A stretch of DNA of 64,000 nt from Orychophragmus violaceus (Eukaryota > Streptophyta > Magnoliopsida > Brassicales > Brassicaceae), in assembly GCA_030180135.1 (NCBI GenBank), contig CM058240.1, positions 69,497,581 to 69,561,580 of the forward strand, given 5' to 3'. Positions 10,801-23,240 of the stretch are shown here, in pieces. The notes beneath the pieces were generated by a model. That model searched no databases. It was not told the origin of the DNA and saw only the letters and a program-made list of their open reading frames with translations. The position numbers were made by a program, and so were the translations under genes. The stretch's first letter is position 1. Each line of letters opens with the position of its first letter.

Positions 10801-13800
10801 AAACTTCTTGAAACATATGTATCATGGATTGGAGGTAGAATGGGAAGCATGTTATACAAGTTTTTGTTCACTTTAAACACCCCTAAATAACCCTACTAAC
10901 AGACAAGAAAGAAAATTTGATCTTCTAAAATGTCCTATGAGAATCCTAAACAAAACATTTTTACCAAAACTTCTTGAAACATATGTGTCATGGATTGGAG
11001 AAATTAGGTGAGGTAAGACAACTATAAGATAGTTTTTGTATGCTCCTAAAGGAAGAATGACAAGAATGTTATACAAGTTTATGTTCTTTTTAACACCCCT
11101 AAGTAACCATACTTAAGGAAAAGAAAGAAACTTTGATCTTCTAAAAGGTCCTATGAGAATCCTAAATAAAACTTTTTTACCAAAACTTGTTGAAACATAT
11201 GTGTCATGGATTGGAGAAATTAGGTGAGGTAAGACAACTATAAGTTAGTTTTTGCATGCTCTTAAAGGTAGAATGAGAAGCATGTTATACAAGTTTATGT
11301 TCACTTTAAACACCCCTATGTAACCCTACTAACAGACAAGAAAGAAACTTTGATATTCCAAAATGTCCTATGAGAATCCGAAACAAAACTTGTGTTACCA
11401 AAACTTCTTGAAACATATGAGAAGCATGTTATAGAAAAGAAAAGAACAAAACTTTGATCTTCTAAAAGGTCCTATGAGAATACTAAACAAAACGTTTTAA
11501 CAAAAACTTCTTGAAACATATGTATCATGGATTGGAGGTAGAATGGGAAGCATGTTATACAAGTTTTTGTTCACTTTAAACACCCCTAAATTACCCTACT
11601 AACAGACAAGAAAGAAAATTTGATCTTCTAAAATGTCCTATGAGAATCCTAAACAAAACATTTTTACCAAAACTTCTTGAAACATATGTGTCATGGATTG
11701 GAGAAATTAGGTGAGGTAAGACAACTATAAGATAGTTTTTGTATGCTCCTAAAGGAAGAATGACAAGAATGTTATACAAGTTTATGTTCTTTTTAACACC
11801 CCTAAGTAACCATACTTAAGGAAAAGAAAGAAACTTTGATCTTCTAAAAGGTCCTATGAGAATCCTAAATAAAACTTTTTTACCAAAACTTGTTGAAACA
11901 TATGTGTCATGGATTGGAGAAATTAGGTGAGGTAAGACAACTATAAGTTAGTTTTTGTATGCTCTTAAAGGTAGAATGAGAAGCATGTTATACAAGTTTA
12001 TGTTCACTTTAAACACCCCTAAGTAACCCTACTAACAGACAAGAAAGAAACTTTGATATTCCAAAATGTCCTATGAGAATCCGAAACAAAACTTGTGTTA
12101 CCAAAACTTCTTGAAACATATGAGAAGCATGATATAGAAAAGAAAAGAACAAAACTTTGATCTTCTAAAAGGTCCTACGAGAATACTAAACAAAACGTTT
12201 TAACAAAAACTTCTTGAAACATATGTATCATGGATTGGAGAAACTATTTGAGGTAAGACAACTATAAGTTAGTTTTTGCATGCTCTTAAAGGTAAAATGA
12301 GAAGCATGTTATACAAGTTTATGTTCACTTTAAACACCCCTAAGTAACCCTACTAACAGACAAGAGAGAAACTTTGATCTTCTAAAATGTCCTATGAGAA
12401 TCCTAAACCAAACTTTTTTACCAAAACTTCTTGAAACATATGTGTCATGGATTGGAGAAATTAGGTGAGGTAAGACAACTATAAGTTAGTTTTTGCATGC
12501 TCTTAAAGGTAAAATGAGAAGCATGTTATACAAGTTTATGTTCACTTTAAACACCCCTAAGTAACCCTACTAACAGACAAGAGAGAAACTTTGATCTTCT
12601 AAAATGTCCTATGAGAATCCTAAACCAAACTTTTTTACCAAAACTTCTTGAAACATATGTGTCATGGATTGGAGAAATTAGGTGAGGTAAGACAACTATA
12701 AGTTAGTTTTTGCATGCTCTTAAAGGTAGATTGAGAAGCATGTTATACAAGTTTATGTTCACTTTAAACACCCCTAAGTAACCCTACTAACAGACAAGAA
12801 AGAAACTTTGATCTTCTAAAATGTCCTATGAGAATCCTAAACAAAACTTTTTTACCAAAACTTCTTGAAACATATGTATCATGGATTGGAGAAATTAGGT
12901 GAGGTAAGACAACTATAAGTAGTTTTTGCATGCTCTTAAAGGTAGAATGAGAAGCATGTTATACAAGTTTTTGTTCACTTTAAACACCCCCCTAAATAAC
13001 CCTATTAACAGACAAGAAAGAAACTTTGATTTTCTAAAAGGTCCTATGAGAATACTGAACAAAACTTTTTAACAAAAACTTCTTGAAACATATGTGTCAG
13101 GGATTGGAGAAACTAGGTGAGGTAATAAAACTATAAGTTAGTTTTTGTATGCTCCTAAAGGTAAAATTAGAAGCATGTTATACAAGTTTATGTTCACTTT
13201 AAACACCCCTAAGTAACCCTACTAACAGACAAGAAAGAAACTTTGATATTCCAAAATGTCCTATGAGAATCCGAAACAAAACTTGTGTTACCAAAACTTC
13301 TTGAAACATATGAGAAGCATGTTATAGAAAAGAAAAGAACAAAACTTTGATCTTCTAAAAGGTCCTATGAGAATACTAAACAAAACGTTTTAACAAAAAC
13401 TTCTTGAAACATATGTATCATGGATTGGAGAAACTATTTGAGGTAAGACAACTATAAGTTAGTTTTTGCACGCTCTTAAAGGTAGAATGAGATGCATGTT
13501 ATACAAGTTTATGTTCATTTTAAACACCCCTAAGTAACCCTACTAACAGACAAGAGAGAAACTTAGATCTTCTAAAAGGTCCTATGAGAATACTGAACAA
13601 AACTTTTTAACAAAAACTTCTTGAAACATATGTGTCAGGGATTGGAGAAACTAGGTGAGGTAATAAAACTATAAGTTAGTTTTTGTATGCTCCTAAAGGT
13701 AAAATTAGAAGCATGTTATACAAGTTTATGTTCCTTTAAACACCCCTAAGTAACACTACTAACAGACAAGAAAGAAACTTTGATCTTCTAAAATGTCCTG

Positions 13801-16800
13801 TGAGAATCCGAAACAAAACTTTTGTTACGAAAACTTCTTGAAACATATGAGAAGCATGTTATAGAAAAAAAAGAACAAAACTTTGATCTTCTAAAAGGTC
13901 CTATGAGAATACTAAACAAAACGTTTTAACAAAAACTTCTTGAAACAAATGTATCATGAATTGGAGAAACTATTTGAGGTAAGACAACTATAAGTTAGTT
14001 TTTGCACGCTCTTAAAGGTAGAATGAGAAGCATGTTATACAAGTTTATGTTCATTTTAAACACCCCTAAGTAACCCTACTAACAGACAAGAGAGAAACTT
14101 AGATCTTCTAAAAGGTCCTATGAGAATACTGAACAAAACTTTTTAACAAAAACTTCTTGAAACATATGTGTCAGGGATTGGAGAAACTAGGTGAGGTAAT
14201 AAAACTATAAGTTAGTTTTTGTATGCTCCTAAAGGTAAAATTTGAAGCATGTTATACAAGTTTATGTTCATTTAAACACCCCTAAGTAACACTACTAACA
14301 GACAAGAAAGAAACTTTGATCTTCTAAAATGTCCTATGAGAATCCTAAACAAAATATTTTTACCAAAACTTCTTGAAACATATGTGTCATGGATTAGAGA
14401 AATTAGGTGAGGTAAGACAACTATAAGTTAGTTTTTGCATGCTCTTAAAGGTAAAATGAGAAGCATGTTATACAAGTTTATGTTCCTTTAAACACCCCTA
14501 AGTAACACTACTAACAGACAAGAAAGAAACTTTGATCTTCTAAAATGTCCTATGAGAATCCTAAACAAAACATTTTTACCAAAACTTCTTGACACATATG
14601 TGTCATGGATTAGAGAAATTAGGTGAGGTAAGACAACTATAAGTTAGTTTTTGCATGCTCTTAAAGGTAAAATGAGAAGCATGTTATACAAGTTTATGTT
14701 CACTTTAAACACCCCTAAGTAACCTTACTAACAGACAAGAGAGAAACTTTGATCTTCTAAAATGACTTATGAGAATCCTAAACCAAACTTTTTTACCAAA
14801 ACTTCTTGAAACATATGTATCATGGATTGAAGAAATTAAGTGAGGTAAGACAACTATAAGTTAGTTTTTGCATGCTCTTAAAGGTAGAATGAGAAGCATG
14901 TTATACAAGTTTATGTTCATTTTAAACACCCCTAAGTAACCCTACTAACAGACAAGAAAGAAACTTTGATATTCCAAAATGTCCTATGAGAATCCGAAAC
15001 AAAACTTTTGTTACCAAAACTTCTTGAAACATATGTATCATGGATTGGAAAAATTAGGTGAGGTAAGACAACTATAAGTTAGTTTTTGCATGCTCTTAAA
15101 GGTAGATTGAGAAGCATGTTATACAAGTTTATGTTCACTTTAAACACCCCTAAGTAACCCTACTAACAGACAAGAAAGAAACTTTGATCTTCTAAAATGT
15201 CCTATGAGAATCCTAAACAAAACTTTTTTACCAAAACTTCTTGAAACATATGTATCATGGATTGGAGAAATTAGGTGAGGTAAGACAACTATAAGTAGTT
15301 TTTGCATGCTCTTAAAGGTAGAATGAGAAGCATGTTATACAAGTTTTTGTTCACTTTAAACACCCCCCTAAATAACCCTATTAACAGACAAGAAAGAAAC
15401 TTTGATCTTCTAAAAGGTCCTATGAGAATACTGAACAAAACTTTTTAACAAAAACTTCTTGAAACATATGTGTCAGGGATTGGAGAAACTAGGTGAGGTA
15501 ATAAAACTATAAGTTAGTTTTTGTATGCTCCTAAAGGTAAAATTAGAAGCATGTTATACAAGTTTATGTTCCTTTAAACACCCCTAAGTAACACTACTAA
15601 CAGACAAGAAAGAAACTTTGATCTTCTAAAATGTCCTGTGAGAATCCGAAACAAAACTTTTGTTACGAAAACTTCTTGAAACATATGAGAAGCATGTTAT
15701 AGAAAAAAAAGAACAAAACTTTGATCTTCTAAAAGGTCCTATGAGAATACTAAACAAAACGTTTTAACAAAAACTTCTTGAAACAAATGTATCATGAATT
15801 GGAGAAACTATTTGAGGTAAGACAACTATAAGTTAGTTTTTGCACGCTCTTAAAGGTAGAATGAGAAGCATGTTATACAAGTTTATGTTCATTTTAAACA
15901 CCCCTAAGTAACCCTACTAACAGACAAGAGAGAAACTTAGATCTTCTAAAAGGTCCTATGAGAATACTGAACAAAACTTTTTAACAAAAACTTCTTGAAA
16001 CATATGTGTCAGGGATTGGAGAAACTAGGTGAGGTAATAAAACTATAAGTTAGTTTTTGTATGCTCCTAAAGGTAAAATTAGAAGCATGTTATACAAGTT
16101 TATGTTCCTTTAAACACCCCTAAGTAACACTACTAACAGACAAGAAAGAAACTTTTATCTTCTAAAATGTCCTGTGAGAATCCGAAACAAAACTTTTGTT
16201 ACGAAAACTTCTTGAAACATATGAGAAGCATGTTATAGAAAAAAAGAACAAAACTTTGATCTTCTAAAAGGTCCTATGAGAATACTAAACAAAACGTTTT
16301 AACAAAAACTTCTTGAAACATATGTATCATGGATTGGAGAAACTATTTGAGGTAAGACAACTATAAGTTAGTTTTTGCATGCTCTTAAAGGTAAAATGAG
16401 AAGCATGTTATACAAGTTTATGTTCACTTTAAACACCCCTAAGTAACCCTACTAACAGACAAGAGAGAAACTTTGATCTTCTAAAATGTCCTATGAGAAT
16501 CCTAAACCAAACTTTTTTACCAAAACTTCTTGAAACATATGTGTCATGGATTGGAGAAATTAGGTGAGGTAAGACAACTATAAGTTAGTTTTTGCATGCT
16601 CTTAAAGGTAGAATGAGAAGCATGTTATACAAGTTTATGTTCATTTTAAACACCCCTAAGTAACCCTACTAACAGACAAGAAAGAAACTTTGATATTCCA
16701 AAATGTCCTATGAGAATCCGAAACAAAACTTTTGTTACCAAAACTTCTTGAAACATATGTATCATGGATTGGAGAAATTAGGTGAGGTAAGACAACTATA

Positions 16801-17655
16801 AGTTAGTTTTTGCATGCTCTTAAAGGTAGATTGAGAAGCATGTTATACAAGTTTATGTTCACTTTAAACACCCCTAAGTAACCCTACTAACAGACAAGAA
16901 AGAAACTTTGATCTTCTAAAATGTCCTATGAGAATCCTAAACAAAACTTTTTTACCAAAACTTCTTGAAACATATGTATCATGGATTGGAGAAATTAGGT
17001 GAGGTAAGACAACTATAAGTAGTTTTTGCATGCTCTTAAAGGTAGAATGAGAAGCATGTTGTACAAGTTTTTGTTCACTTTAAACACCCCCCTAAATAAC
17101 CCTATTAACAGACAAGAAAGAAACTTTGATCTTCTAAAAGGTCCTATGAGAATCCTAAATAAAACTTTTTTACCAAAACTTGTTGAAACATATGTGTCAT
17201 GGATTGGAGAAATTAGGTGAGGTAAGACAACTATAAGTTAGTTTTTGCATGCTCTTAAAGGTAGAATGAGAAGCATGTTATACAAGTTTATGTTCACTTT
17301 AAACACCCCTAAGTAACCCTACTAACAGACAAGAAAGAAACTTTGATATTCCAAAATTCCAAAATGTCCTATGAGAATCCGAAACAAAACTTGTGTTACC
17401 AAAACTTCTTGAAACATATGAGAAGCATGTTATAGAAAAGAAAAGAACAAAACTTTGATCTTCTAAAAGGTCCTATGAGAATACTAAACAAAACGTTTTA
17501 ACAAAAACTTCTTGAAACATATGTATCATGGATTGGAGAAACTATTTGAGGTAAGACAACTATAAGTTAGTTTTTGCACGCTCTTAAAGGTAGAATGAGA
17601 TGCATGTTATACAAGTTTATGTTCATTTTAAACACCCCTAAGTAACCCTACTAAC
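7854..17655. repeat. 217-bp satellite array, block B
   Basis: This 9.8-kb uninterrupted satellite block has monomers mostly 216-218 bp long, with 103-bp and 166-bp shortened forms interspersed. Recognisable subtypes include TATTCC versus CTTCTA in the GATA/GATC segment, GGTAGATTGAG, CACGCTC, GTCAGGGATTGG and AAACTATTTGAGG. They recur in fixed orders, so higher-order structure is present. The clearest example is the 703-bp unit at 9792-11900. The block ends at CTAAC (17651-17655), the E2a target duplication. There are no genes. Confidence 0.95.
9792..11900. repeat. Three tandem copies of a 703-bp higher-order repeat
   Basis: Copies start at 9792, 10495 and 11198. Each is made of monomers of 218, 103, 166 and 216 bp. 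By eye the copies differ at only a few bases: copy 3 has CCTATGTAACC, TTGTGTTACC and AAATTACCC. The same unit occurs at 1-703. Copies this similar suggest recent local expansion. Confidence 0.9.
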
Positions 17656-18046
17656 TGTAAGAATATGAGTTTAGACTGAGAGTATTGTTTAGATTGAAGA
17701 GAGAATGAAGAGAAAATGATGAGAGAAGCTAGGAGACCCGATTAGGGTTCTTAGCGACTTAGAGAGAGAGAGAGGGAGGTTTGCGGCTACTAGAGAAGAA
17801 TAACTCTCTTGTATATTCATCAACAGGGTTTACAGAGCATATATATAAGAGAATACAACTAGGGTAAGTAATAAAATCAGCTATACAAACATGGAAAGAT
17901 GAATATCCCCTTTAGGAAAGAGATTCTCCATCCGGGTAAGGCAACAAAGTGGCGCCTCTTTGTAGTTTCTTCCAACGGTCATATGCATTCAAATATGAGC
18001 TGAGCCAAATCAAGTCTTCATCTCAATAATGATCTCCACTTCAATA
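17656..18046 (-). repeat. 3' LTR of E2a
   Basis: This 391-bp LTR differs from 22850-23240 at three positions (GGCTAC/GGCTAT, AGAATAAC/AGAGTAAC, GCCAAATC/GCCATATC). The GGCTAC variant is shared with the 3' LTR of E2b. Confidence 0.94.
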
Positions 18047-18055
18047 CTCCCCCTC
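18047..18055 (-). other. Polypurine tract of E2a
   Basis: CTCCCCCTC on the plus strand (GAGGGGGAG on the element strand) abuts the 3' LTR. Confidence 0.88.
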
Positions 18056-18149
18056 AAGCTTGAGTTCAAGAGTTGAATCAAGCTTGGAATGTCCTTGGAG
18101 ATCTACCTCATTAAAAACCTCCATGAAGAAAACCACATGGGATAAAACT

Positions 18150-21100
18150 TCATGAAGGGAAAAAGAGTATAGACTCCATAGCCTTAGGGGATTCTGGAAG
18201 GTCCATGAGTCCCAGCTTTGGATGAATGGACTCACACACCTTCAAGCTTGCTGCTTTAGTAAACACATCAGCTAGTTGTTCTTCACTCCTTGTAAAGCAT
18301 GGTAACACCACTCCTTGTTCAATCATCTGTCTCACCTTGTGACAATCCACTTCTATATGCTTGGTCCTCTCATGGAAAACTGAGTTTGATGCAATGTGAA
18401 TAGCAGCTTGGTTGTCACAATGCATAGTGATTGGCTTTGAAGTCTCAATCCCCAAATCCACAAGAAGGCCTTTGATCCATGCCAATTCTGTTGCTAGCTT
18501 CCTCATTGCTCTATACTCTGCTTCAGCACTAGAACATGACACTATCTTCTGTTTCTTGCTCTTCCAAGTAACAAGGTTTCCTCCAATGAAGGTACAATAT
18601 CCTGTAGTGGACCTCCTGTCCACTCTATCTCCTGCCCAATCAGCATCACAATACCCAACTATCTCTGTGCTTTGATTGCAGCCCATCCAAATGCCTTGCC
18701 CGGAAGTACCACTTAGGTATCTGAGTATCCTCTGAACCATGTCCCAATGATGCACCTTTGGTGCTTGCATATATTGGCTTATCTGGTTCACAGCAAAGCA
18801 CAAGTCAGGTCTGGTTATAGTTAAATAGATTAGCTTACCGACAAGTCTTCTGTATTGAGTGATGTCCTCAAATGGTCTGTCTTCAAGCTTCCCCTCTCTT
18901 ATGACTTTGTAGCCTTCCTCCAGTTGTGTCTTAGCTGGTCTTGATCCAATCTTTCCTGCTTCAGACAATAAATCAAGTGTGTACTTCCTTTGAGATAAGA
19001 AGAGTCCTTCATCAGACCGACAAACTTCTATCCCAAGGAAGTACTTTAGAGTACCAAGATCCTTAATATCAAACACAGATTTAAGATAAGCTTTGGTTTC
19101 TTGAATACCTGACTTGTTACTCCCTGAAATGATAATGTCATCAACATAAACAAGGATGACAATGATACCTTCCTGATCTTGAAGAGTAAACAAGGTATGG
19201 TCTCCCTCCGATCTCTTGAATCCTTTTTGCATAAGGGTTGAGCTCAACTTGTGGTACCAAGCTCTAGGTGATTGCTTGAGTCCATAGATCGCCTTCTTGA
19301 GCCTTAGCACCTTCCCTGGTTTCACAATGCTTTCAAGACCAGAAGGTGGTCTCATGTATACCTCATCTTCAAGCTCTCCTTGAAGGAATGCATTCTTGAC
19401 ATCCATTTGCCAAAGTTCCCAACCAAGGTTTGTTGCTAGTGACAAGATGATCCTAACTGTGTGAAGCTTAGCTACTGGTGCAAAGGTATCCAAGTAGTCC
19501 TTTCCATAGGTTTGAGTGAAGCCTCTTGCAACCAGCCTTGCTTTGTACCTTTCAATCTCTCCATTGCTTTGATACTTGATAGTGAAAACCCACTTAGAAG
19601 TCACTGCCTTCTTGCCCTTAGGAAGATCAGCTTCATACCAAGTCTCATTGTTCTCCATAGCTTTGGTCTCTTCATCAACAGCCTGCATCCATCTCTTATC
19701 TCCTTTGGCCTCTTCATAGGTTGTGGGTACAACTTCTTGATCCAACTTCCCAATGAACACCTGATGTTCCAAAGGTACATAAGCTAAACTGCAAACTGCT
19801 TGAGTGGGATGAGCTACTGCATTGCTGTTGAAGTAAACTCTAGTCTTCTTCCATTCTGATGGATCCTTTTTCTCCCTTGTACTCCTTCTTAACACCTGAA
19901 CTTGTTGCTCATTTACCTGGACCTGGACCGGCTGTTCCTGTTCAACTTCTTCATTGTGATGTTCCATCTCTTCATTATGATGATCCAACTCCTCTTCATT
20001 ATGATGATCCAACTCCTCAGGTTCTACCTCATGTTCTTCATGCTCCTCAGTCTCAGCTTGATCATGTGTAGATGAATCAGATTCTTGCGGTTCTGGAGCT
20101 GATTCTTGAGTGTCCCCCTCAGGATCAAGATGGACTGATTCTTGTGGAGCTTCTGAAGTCACTACTGGTACTGTAGGAGCAGGGCTTGTTGCAGCCGGTT
20201 GGGAAGGTATACCAATTCCAAGGCTTTCCATAATTCTTCTCAAGTTCTCAGCCCGGTCTGATTGAGATGTTGGAAGGTCCTTCAAACTATCCCAATTCCT
20301 TTCATCATAGAAGCCTCTTGTCTCCATAAATTTTACATCTCTTGAAATCAACACCTTCCTTGTTTCAGGCACATAACACTTGTATCCTTTCTGTGTTGTA
20401 GAATATCCAATGAACATGGCTTTGGTGCTCTTAGCATCCAACTTATCCCTTTGTTCTCCTGGTATTAACACAAAGCAAAGACACCCAAACACACGTAAGT
20501 GATCAACTAATGGATTTGTTTTGTTTAATACCTGAAATGGAGATTGATCCTTGAGAACTTTTGTGGGAGTTCTGTTGATCAAGTAACAAGCAATCATGAC
20601 TGCATCTCCCCAAAACCTCTTAGGCACATTCTTGTAGAACATCATGGATCTTGCCACTTCCATCAGATGTCTGTTCTTCCTCTCAGCCACTCCATTTTGT
20701 TGTGGAGTGTATGGACAGCTTGTTTGATGAAGAATCCCATGCTTGGACAAGTGTTGCTTGAAGGCATTGCTAGTGTACTCACCACCATTGTCTGATCTAA
20801 AAATTTTGATCTTAGCATTGAAATGGTTAGTAACATGACTTTGAAAGTTCATAAAAGCATCTAACACTCTATCCTTAGTTTGCATCAATGTTATCCAAGT
20901 ATATTTAGATTTTTCATCAATGAAGGTGACAAAGTACTTATGATTTTCTCTAGACATACAAGGAGCAGTCCACACATCAGAATGAACAAGATCAAAGCAA
21001 CTTTCATAAGTGGTTTTAGAAACTGAAAAAACAGATTTGCAATGTTTTCCAAGAATACAAGCCTCACACTCATCATTCTTAAAAGAAACAGTAGGTAATA

Positions 21101-21923
21101 ATAGTCCTAAAGCCCTAGAGTGTGGATGTCCTAGTCTAGCATGCCAAATAGAATCATCCACACCAACACAAGTAGATAAAGCAGTAGATAAAACAGTAGA
21201 TAATTCAGAAGGAGGGTTGGTGTCTTCAACCATATAGAGCTCATCCTTTGTCACACCTTTCCCAATCAACTTACTTGTCTTAATATCCTGAAACACCACA
21301 TCATTAGGACTAAAAACAACATTGCAATTTAAATCAGTGGCTATTCTTTTAACTGAGACTAAGTTGGAGGTGAAACTAGGCATATAAAAAACTTTAGATT
21401 CTTTGTCAAATAGTTTCAGATTTCCTATGCCTTGTATTGGAATCTTATCGCCATTTGCAATTACTACACTTCCTAAGGCAGGTTCAACACTATTTATCAA
21501 CCTATAATCACTTATCATATGATGAGAGGCTTCTGAATCAATGATCAAAGGTTTCAGTTTGTTTGAAGCAAAGAGTGAAGTGCCAAGGATCATACTAGAG
21601 TTCTCCTTGAGAGCTTTAATGAGAGCCTCAAGGTCTGACCTCCTTACCACATCATTCTGAGCAGTCACAGCTGGTGCTTGATGGACCACCATTGCTCTCC
21701 CTTCATCACATTGTTGCATTGAAGAAGAACCTGGTCCAGCTGCACCATATGAGTAGTTTGCCCTTTGATCTTTGAACCGGTTGTTGTGGGATGATGGCCT
21801 GAGGTTAGGGTGAAGGCGCCAGCATCTATCCTTCAAGTGCCCACTCTTCTTGCAAAAATCACACATCAAAGACTCCTCTCTTGTCACCTCCATGGTTCTG
21901 CCTTTCCTCAGCTTGAAACACAC
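18150..21923 (-). CDS. Pol (zinc knuckle to RNase H) of E2a, protease site altered
   Basis: This is a 1257-codon open frame. Its first Met may not be a real start, because Gag lies upstream in another frame and the two overlap by 65 nt. Domains in order are: CCHC knuckle (CDFC...GH...C) near residue 21-35; protease; GAG-pre-integrase; integrase D316, D378, E414; an acidic His-rich linker with LDHHNEE repeats; reverse transcriptase D841 and YVDD at 928/929; RNase H with YCDADW at about 1093. The protease motif is D129-S-E131, where E2b and E1 have Gly. This invariant position borders the catalytic Asp, so protease is probably inactive. Otherwise the frame matches E2b apart from about ten residues. 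Confidence 0.88.
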   Translation of the reverse strand: MCFKLRKGRTMEVTREESLMCDFCKKSGHLKDRCWRLHPNLRPSSHNNRFKDQRANYSYGAAGPGSSSMQQCDEGRAMVVHQAPAVTAQNDVVRRSDLEALIKALKENSSMILGTSLFASNKLKPLIIDSEASHHMISDYRLINSVEPALGSVVIANGDKIPIQGIGNLKLFDKESKVFYMPSFTSNLVSVKRIATDLNCNVVFSPNDVVFQDIKTSKLIGKGVTKDELYMVEDTNPPSELSTVLSTALSTCVGVDDSIWHARLGHPHSRALGLLLPTVSFKNDECEACILGKHCKSVFSVSKTTYESCFDLVHSDVWTAPCMSRENHKYFVTFIDEKSKYTWITLMQTKDRVLDAFMNFQSHVTNHFNAKIKIFRSDNGGEYTSNAFKQHLSKHGILHQTSCPYTPQQNGVAERKNRHLMEVARSMMFYKNVPKRFWGDAVMIACYLINRTPTKVLKDQSPFQVLNKTNPLVDHLRVFGCLCFVLIPGEQRDKLDAKSTKAMFIGYSTTQKGYKCYVPETRKVLISRDVKFMETRGFYDERNWDSLKDLPTSQSDRAENLRRIMESLGIGIPSQPAATSPAPTVPVVTSEAPQESVHLDPEGDTQESAPEPQESDSSTHDQAETEEHEEHEVEPEELDHHNEEELDHHNEEMEHHNEEVEQEQPVQVQVNEQQVQVLRRSTREKKDPSEWKKTRVYFNSNAVAHPTQAVCSLAYVPLEHQVFIGKLDQEVVPTTYEEAKGDKRWMQAVDEETKAMENNETWYEADLPKGKKAVTSKWVFTIKYQSNGEIERYKARLVARGFTQTYGKDYLDTFAPVAKLHTVRIILSLATNLGWELWQMDVKNAFLQGELEDEVYMRPPSGLESIVKPGKVLRLKKAIYGLKQSPRAWYHKLSSTLMQKGFKRSEGDHTLFTLQDQEGIIVILVYVDDIIISGSNKSGIQETKAYLKSVFDIKDLGTLKYFLGIEVCRSDEGLFLSQRKYTLDLLSEAGKIGSRPAKTQLEEGYKVIREGKLEDRPFEDITQYRRLVGKLIYLTITRPDLCFAVNQISQYMQAPKVHHWDMVQRILRYLSGTSGQGIWMGCNQSTEIVGYCDADWAGDRVDRRSTTGYCTFIGGNLVTWKSKKQKIVSCSSAEAEYRAMRKLATELAWIKGLLVDLGIETSKPITMHCDNQAAIHIASNSVFHERTKHIEVDCHKVRQMIEQGVVLPCFTRSEEQLADVFTKAASLKVCESIHPKLGLMDLPESPKAMESILFFPS

Positions 21924-22602
21924 CTTTATTGGCGATTACCAACTCTCCTTTCCCTTTGAACAACCCAAATGAACCTTGCTCTTTTTGAATCTGTCCACAC
22001 ACATCATCAATATCAGGTAGAGTGTCTGCCCTCAGGATGTGATTAATCATCCCATTGTAGGATGAGTTCAAGGTGAGCAGAAGAGCAAAGACTTTATCTT
22101 GCTCTCTCCTTTCTTGTAACACCAAAGGGTCACTGCTTGGTGGCCTTAACATCTCCAGCTCTGACCACAGTGAGCTAAACTTGCCAAAGTGAGCCTTAAA
22201 CTCCATATCTTCTTGCTGGAGGTTGTTAATGGCTAGCTTAACTTCAAAGACTCGGGTGAGATTTTTTTTGTTTCCATAAACCTTCTCAATGGTGTCCCAT
22301 AGCTGCTTTGAAGTCACACAGTAGGAGTAAGCCTCCAAGAGATGTTGGTCCAGTGAGCTTTGAAGTATGGAGAGGACATGTTGATCCCCTTGAACCCACG
22401 CTTCTTCATCAGCTTCAGATGTGTCCTCATGCTCAACATCTTCTTTACCTTCTTTTGCCTTCATCACTTTCTCTGGAGCTGTGCTCCTCATGATGTACTT
22501 CCATAAACCTCTGCCTCCAAGAGCAGACTTCACCATCCTGGCCCAAACAATGTAGTTGGTACCTTTGAGAGTCACAGGAATGATTACCCTTGAGTTCTCC
22601 AT
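21859..22602 (-). CDS. Gag N-terminal part of E2a (frame-broken before the zinc knuckle)
   Basis: The best start is the ATG at 22602 (MENSR...), matching the E2b start and the Copia Gag N-terminus. The frame is open further upstream, but that part is leader. The UBN2-like Gag core is followed by ELVIANKG, and the frame then closes at TGA 21859-21861, 65 nt inside the Pol frame. The CCHC knuckle that normally ends Gag is read in the other frame. Relative to E2b there is one extra codon near residue 6. The closing sequence is the same as in E2b, so the break predates the duplication. Confidence 0.85.
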   Translation of the reverse strand: MENSRVIIPVTLKGTNYIVWARMVKSALGGRGLWKYIMRSTAPEKVMKAKEGKEDVEHEDTSEADEEAWVQGDQHVLSILQSSLDQHLLEAYSYCVTSKQLWDTIEKVYGNKKNLTRVFEVKLAINNLQQEDMEFKAHFGKFSSLWSELEMLRPPSSDPLVLQERREQDKVFALLLTLNSSYNGMINHILRADTLPDIDDVCGQIQKEQGSFGLFKGKGELVIANKGVFQAEERQNHGGDKRGVFDV

Positions 22603-22836
22603 TGCTAAAACAGATTTGATGCAAGGAGGGAGTTTTAAAGGAATACTTCTGAATAAACAGGTTCTCAACTCACAGAGAACACACACTAGAGAAAAAAAAC
22701 GAGGAGGAATGCTTGAAAGTTTTATTACTCTCAAGAACAACAGTCGGATCTCTTTAAGAACAAGTTTCAGAGAAGATGACCAAGAACTAGGAAAAAATCA
22801 GAGTTTATGCGGAATTGAATAGGTATAGGAGCTTAT

Positions 22837-22849
22837 GGCTCTGATACCA
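22837..22849 (-). other. Primer-binding site of E2a
   Basis: GGCTCTGATACCA on the plus strand is the complement of TGGTATCAGAGCC. It adjoins the 5' LTR and fits initiator Met-tRNA. Confidence 0.92.
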
Positions 22850-23240
22850 TGTAAGAATATGAGTTTAGACTGAGAGTATTGTTTAGATTGAAGAGAGAAT
22901 GAAGAGAAAATGATGAGAGAAGCTAGGAGACCCGATTAGGGTTCTTAGCGACTTAGAGAGAGAGAGAGGGAGGTTTGCGGCTATTAGAGAAGAGTAACTC
23001 TCTTGTATATTCATCAACAGGGTTTACAGAGCATATATATAAGAGAATACAACTAGGGTAAGTAATAAAATCAGCTATACAAACATGGAAAGATGAATAT
23101 CCCCTTTAGGAAAGAGATTCTCCATCCGGGTAAGGCAACAAAGTGGCGCCTCTTTGTAGTTTCTTCCAACGGTCATATGCATTCAAATATGAGCTGAGCC
23201 ATATCAAGTCTTCATCTCAATAATGATCTCCACTTCAATA
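22850..23240 (-). repeat. 5' LTR of E2a
   Basis: This 391-bp LTR appears identical by eye to the 5' LTR of E2b across the palindrome. A TATA-like ATATATATA is at 23033-23041. It is followed by the target duplication CTAAC and 72 bp of satellite before the mirror point. Confidence 0.94.

Larger units (their letters stand above)
17656..23240 (-). mobile_element. E2a: full-length Ty1/copia LTR retrotransposon
   Basis: This is a complete 5585-bp Copia element on the minus strand. The target duplication CTAAC occurs at 17651-17655 and 23241-23245, which confirms the TA...CA ends (TATTGAAG...TTACA on the element strand). The LTRs are 391 bp and differ at three sites by eye. Gag and Pol lie in different frames, and the protease active-site motif reads DSE instead of DSG. 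The element is therefore probably defective. It is the likely original of the mirrored copy E2b, because only E2a has a matching target duplication. Confidence 0.95.

Noticed and set aside
19461..19787. Antisense open frames inside the Copia coding regions (for example 108 and 121 codons)
   Set aside because: They mirror conserved Pol sequence, recur at the same place in each element copy, and lack their own domains. They are shadows of the sense frame.
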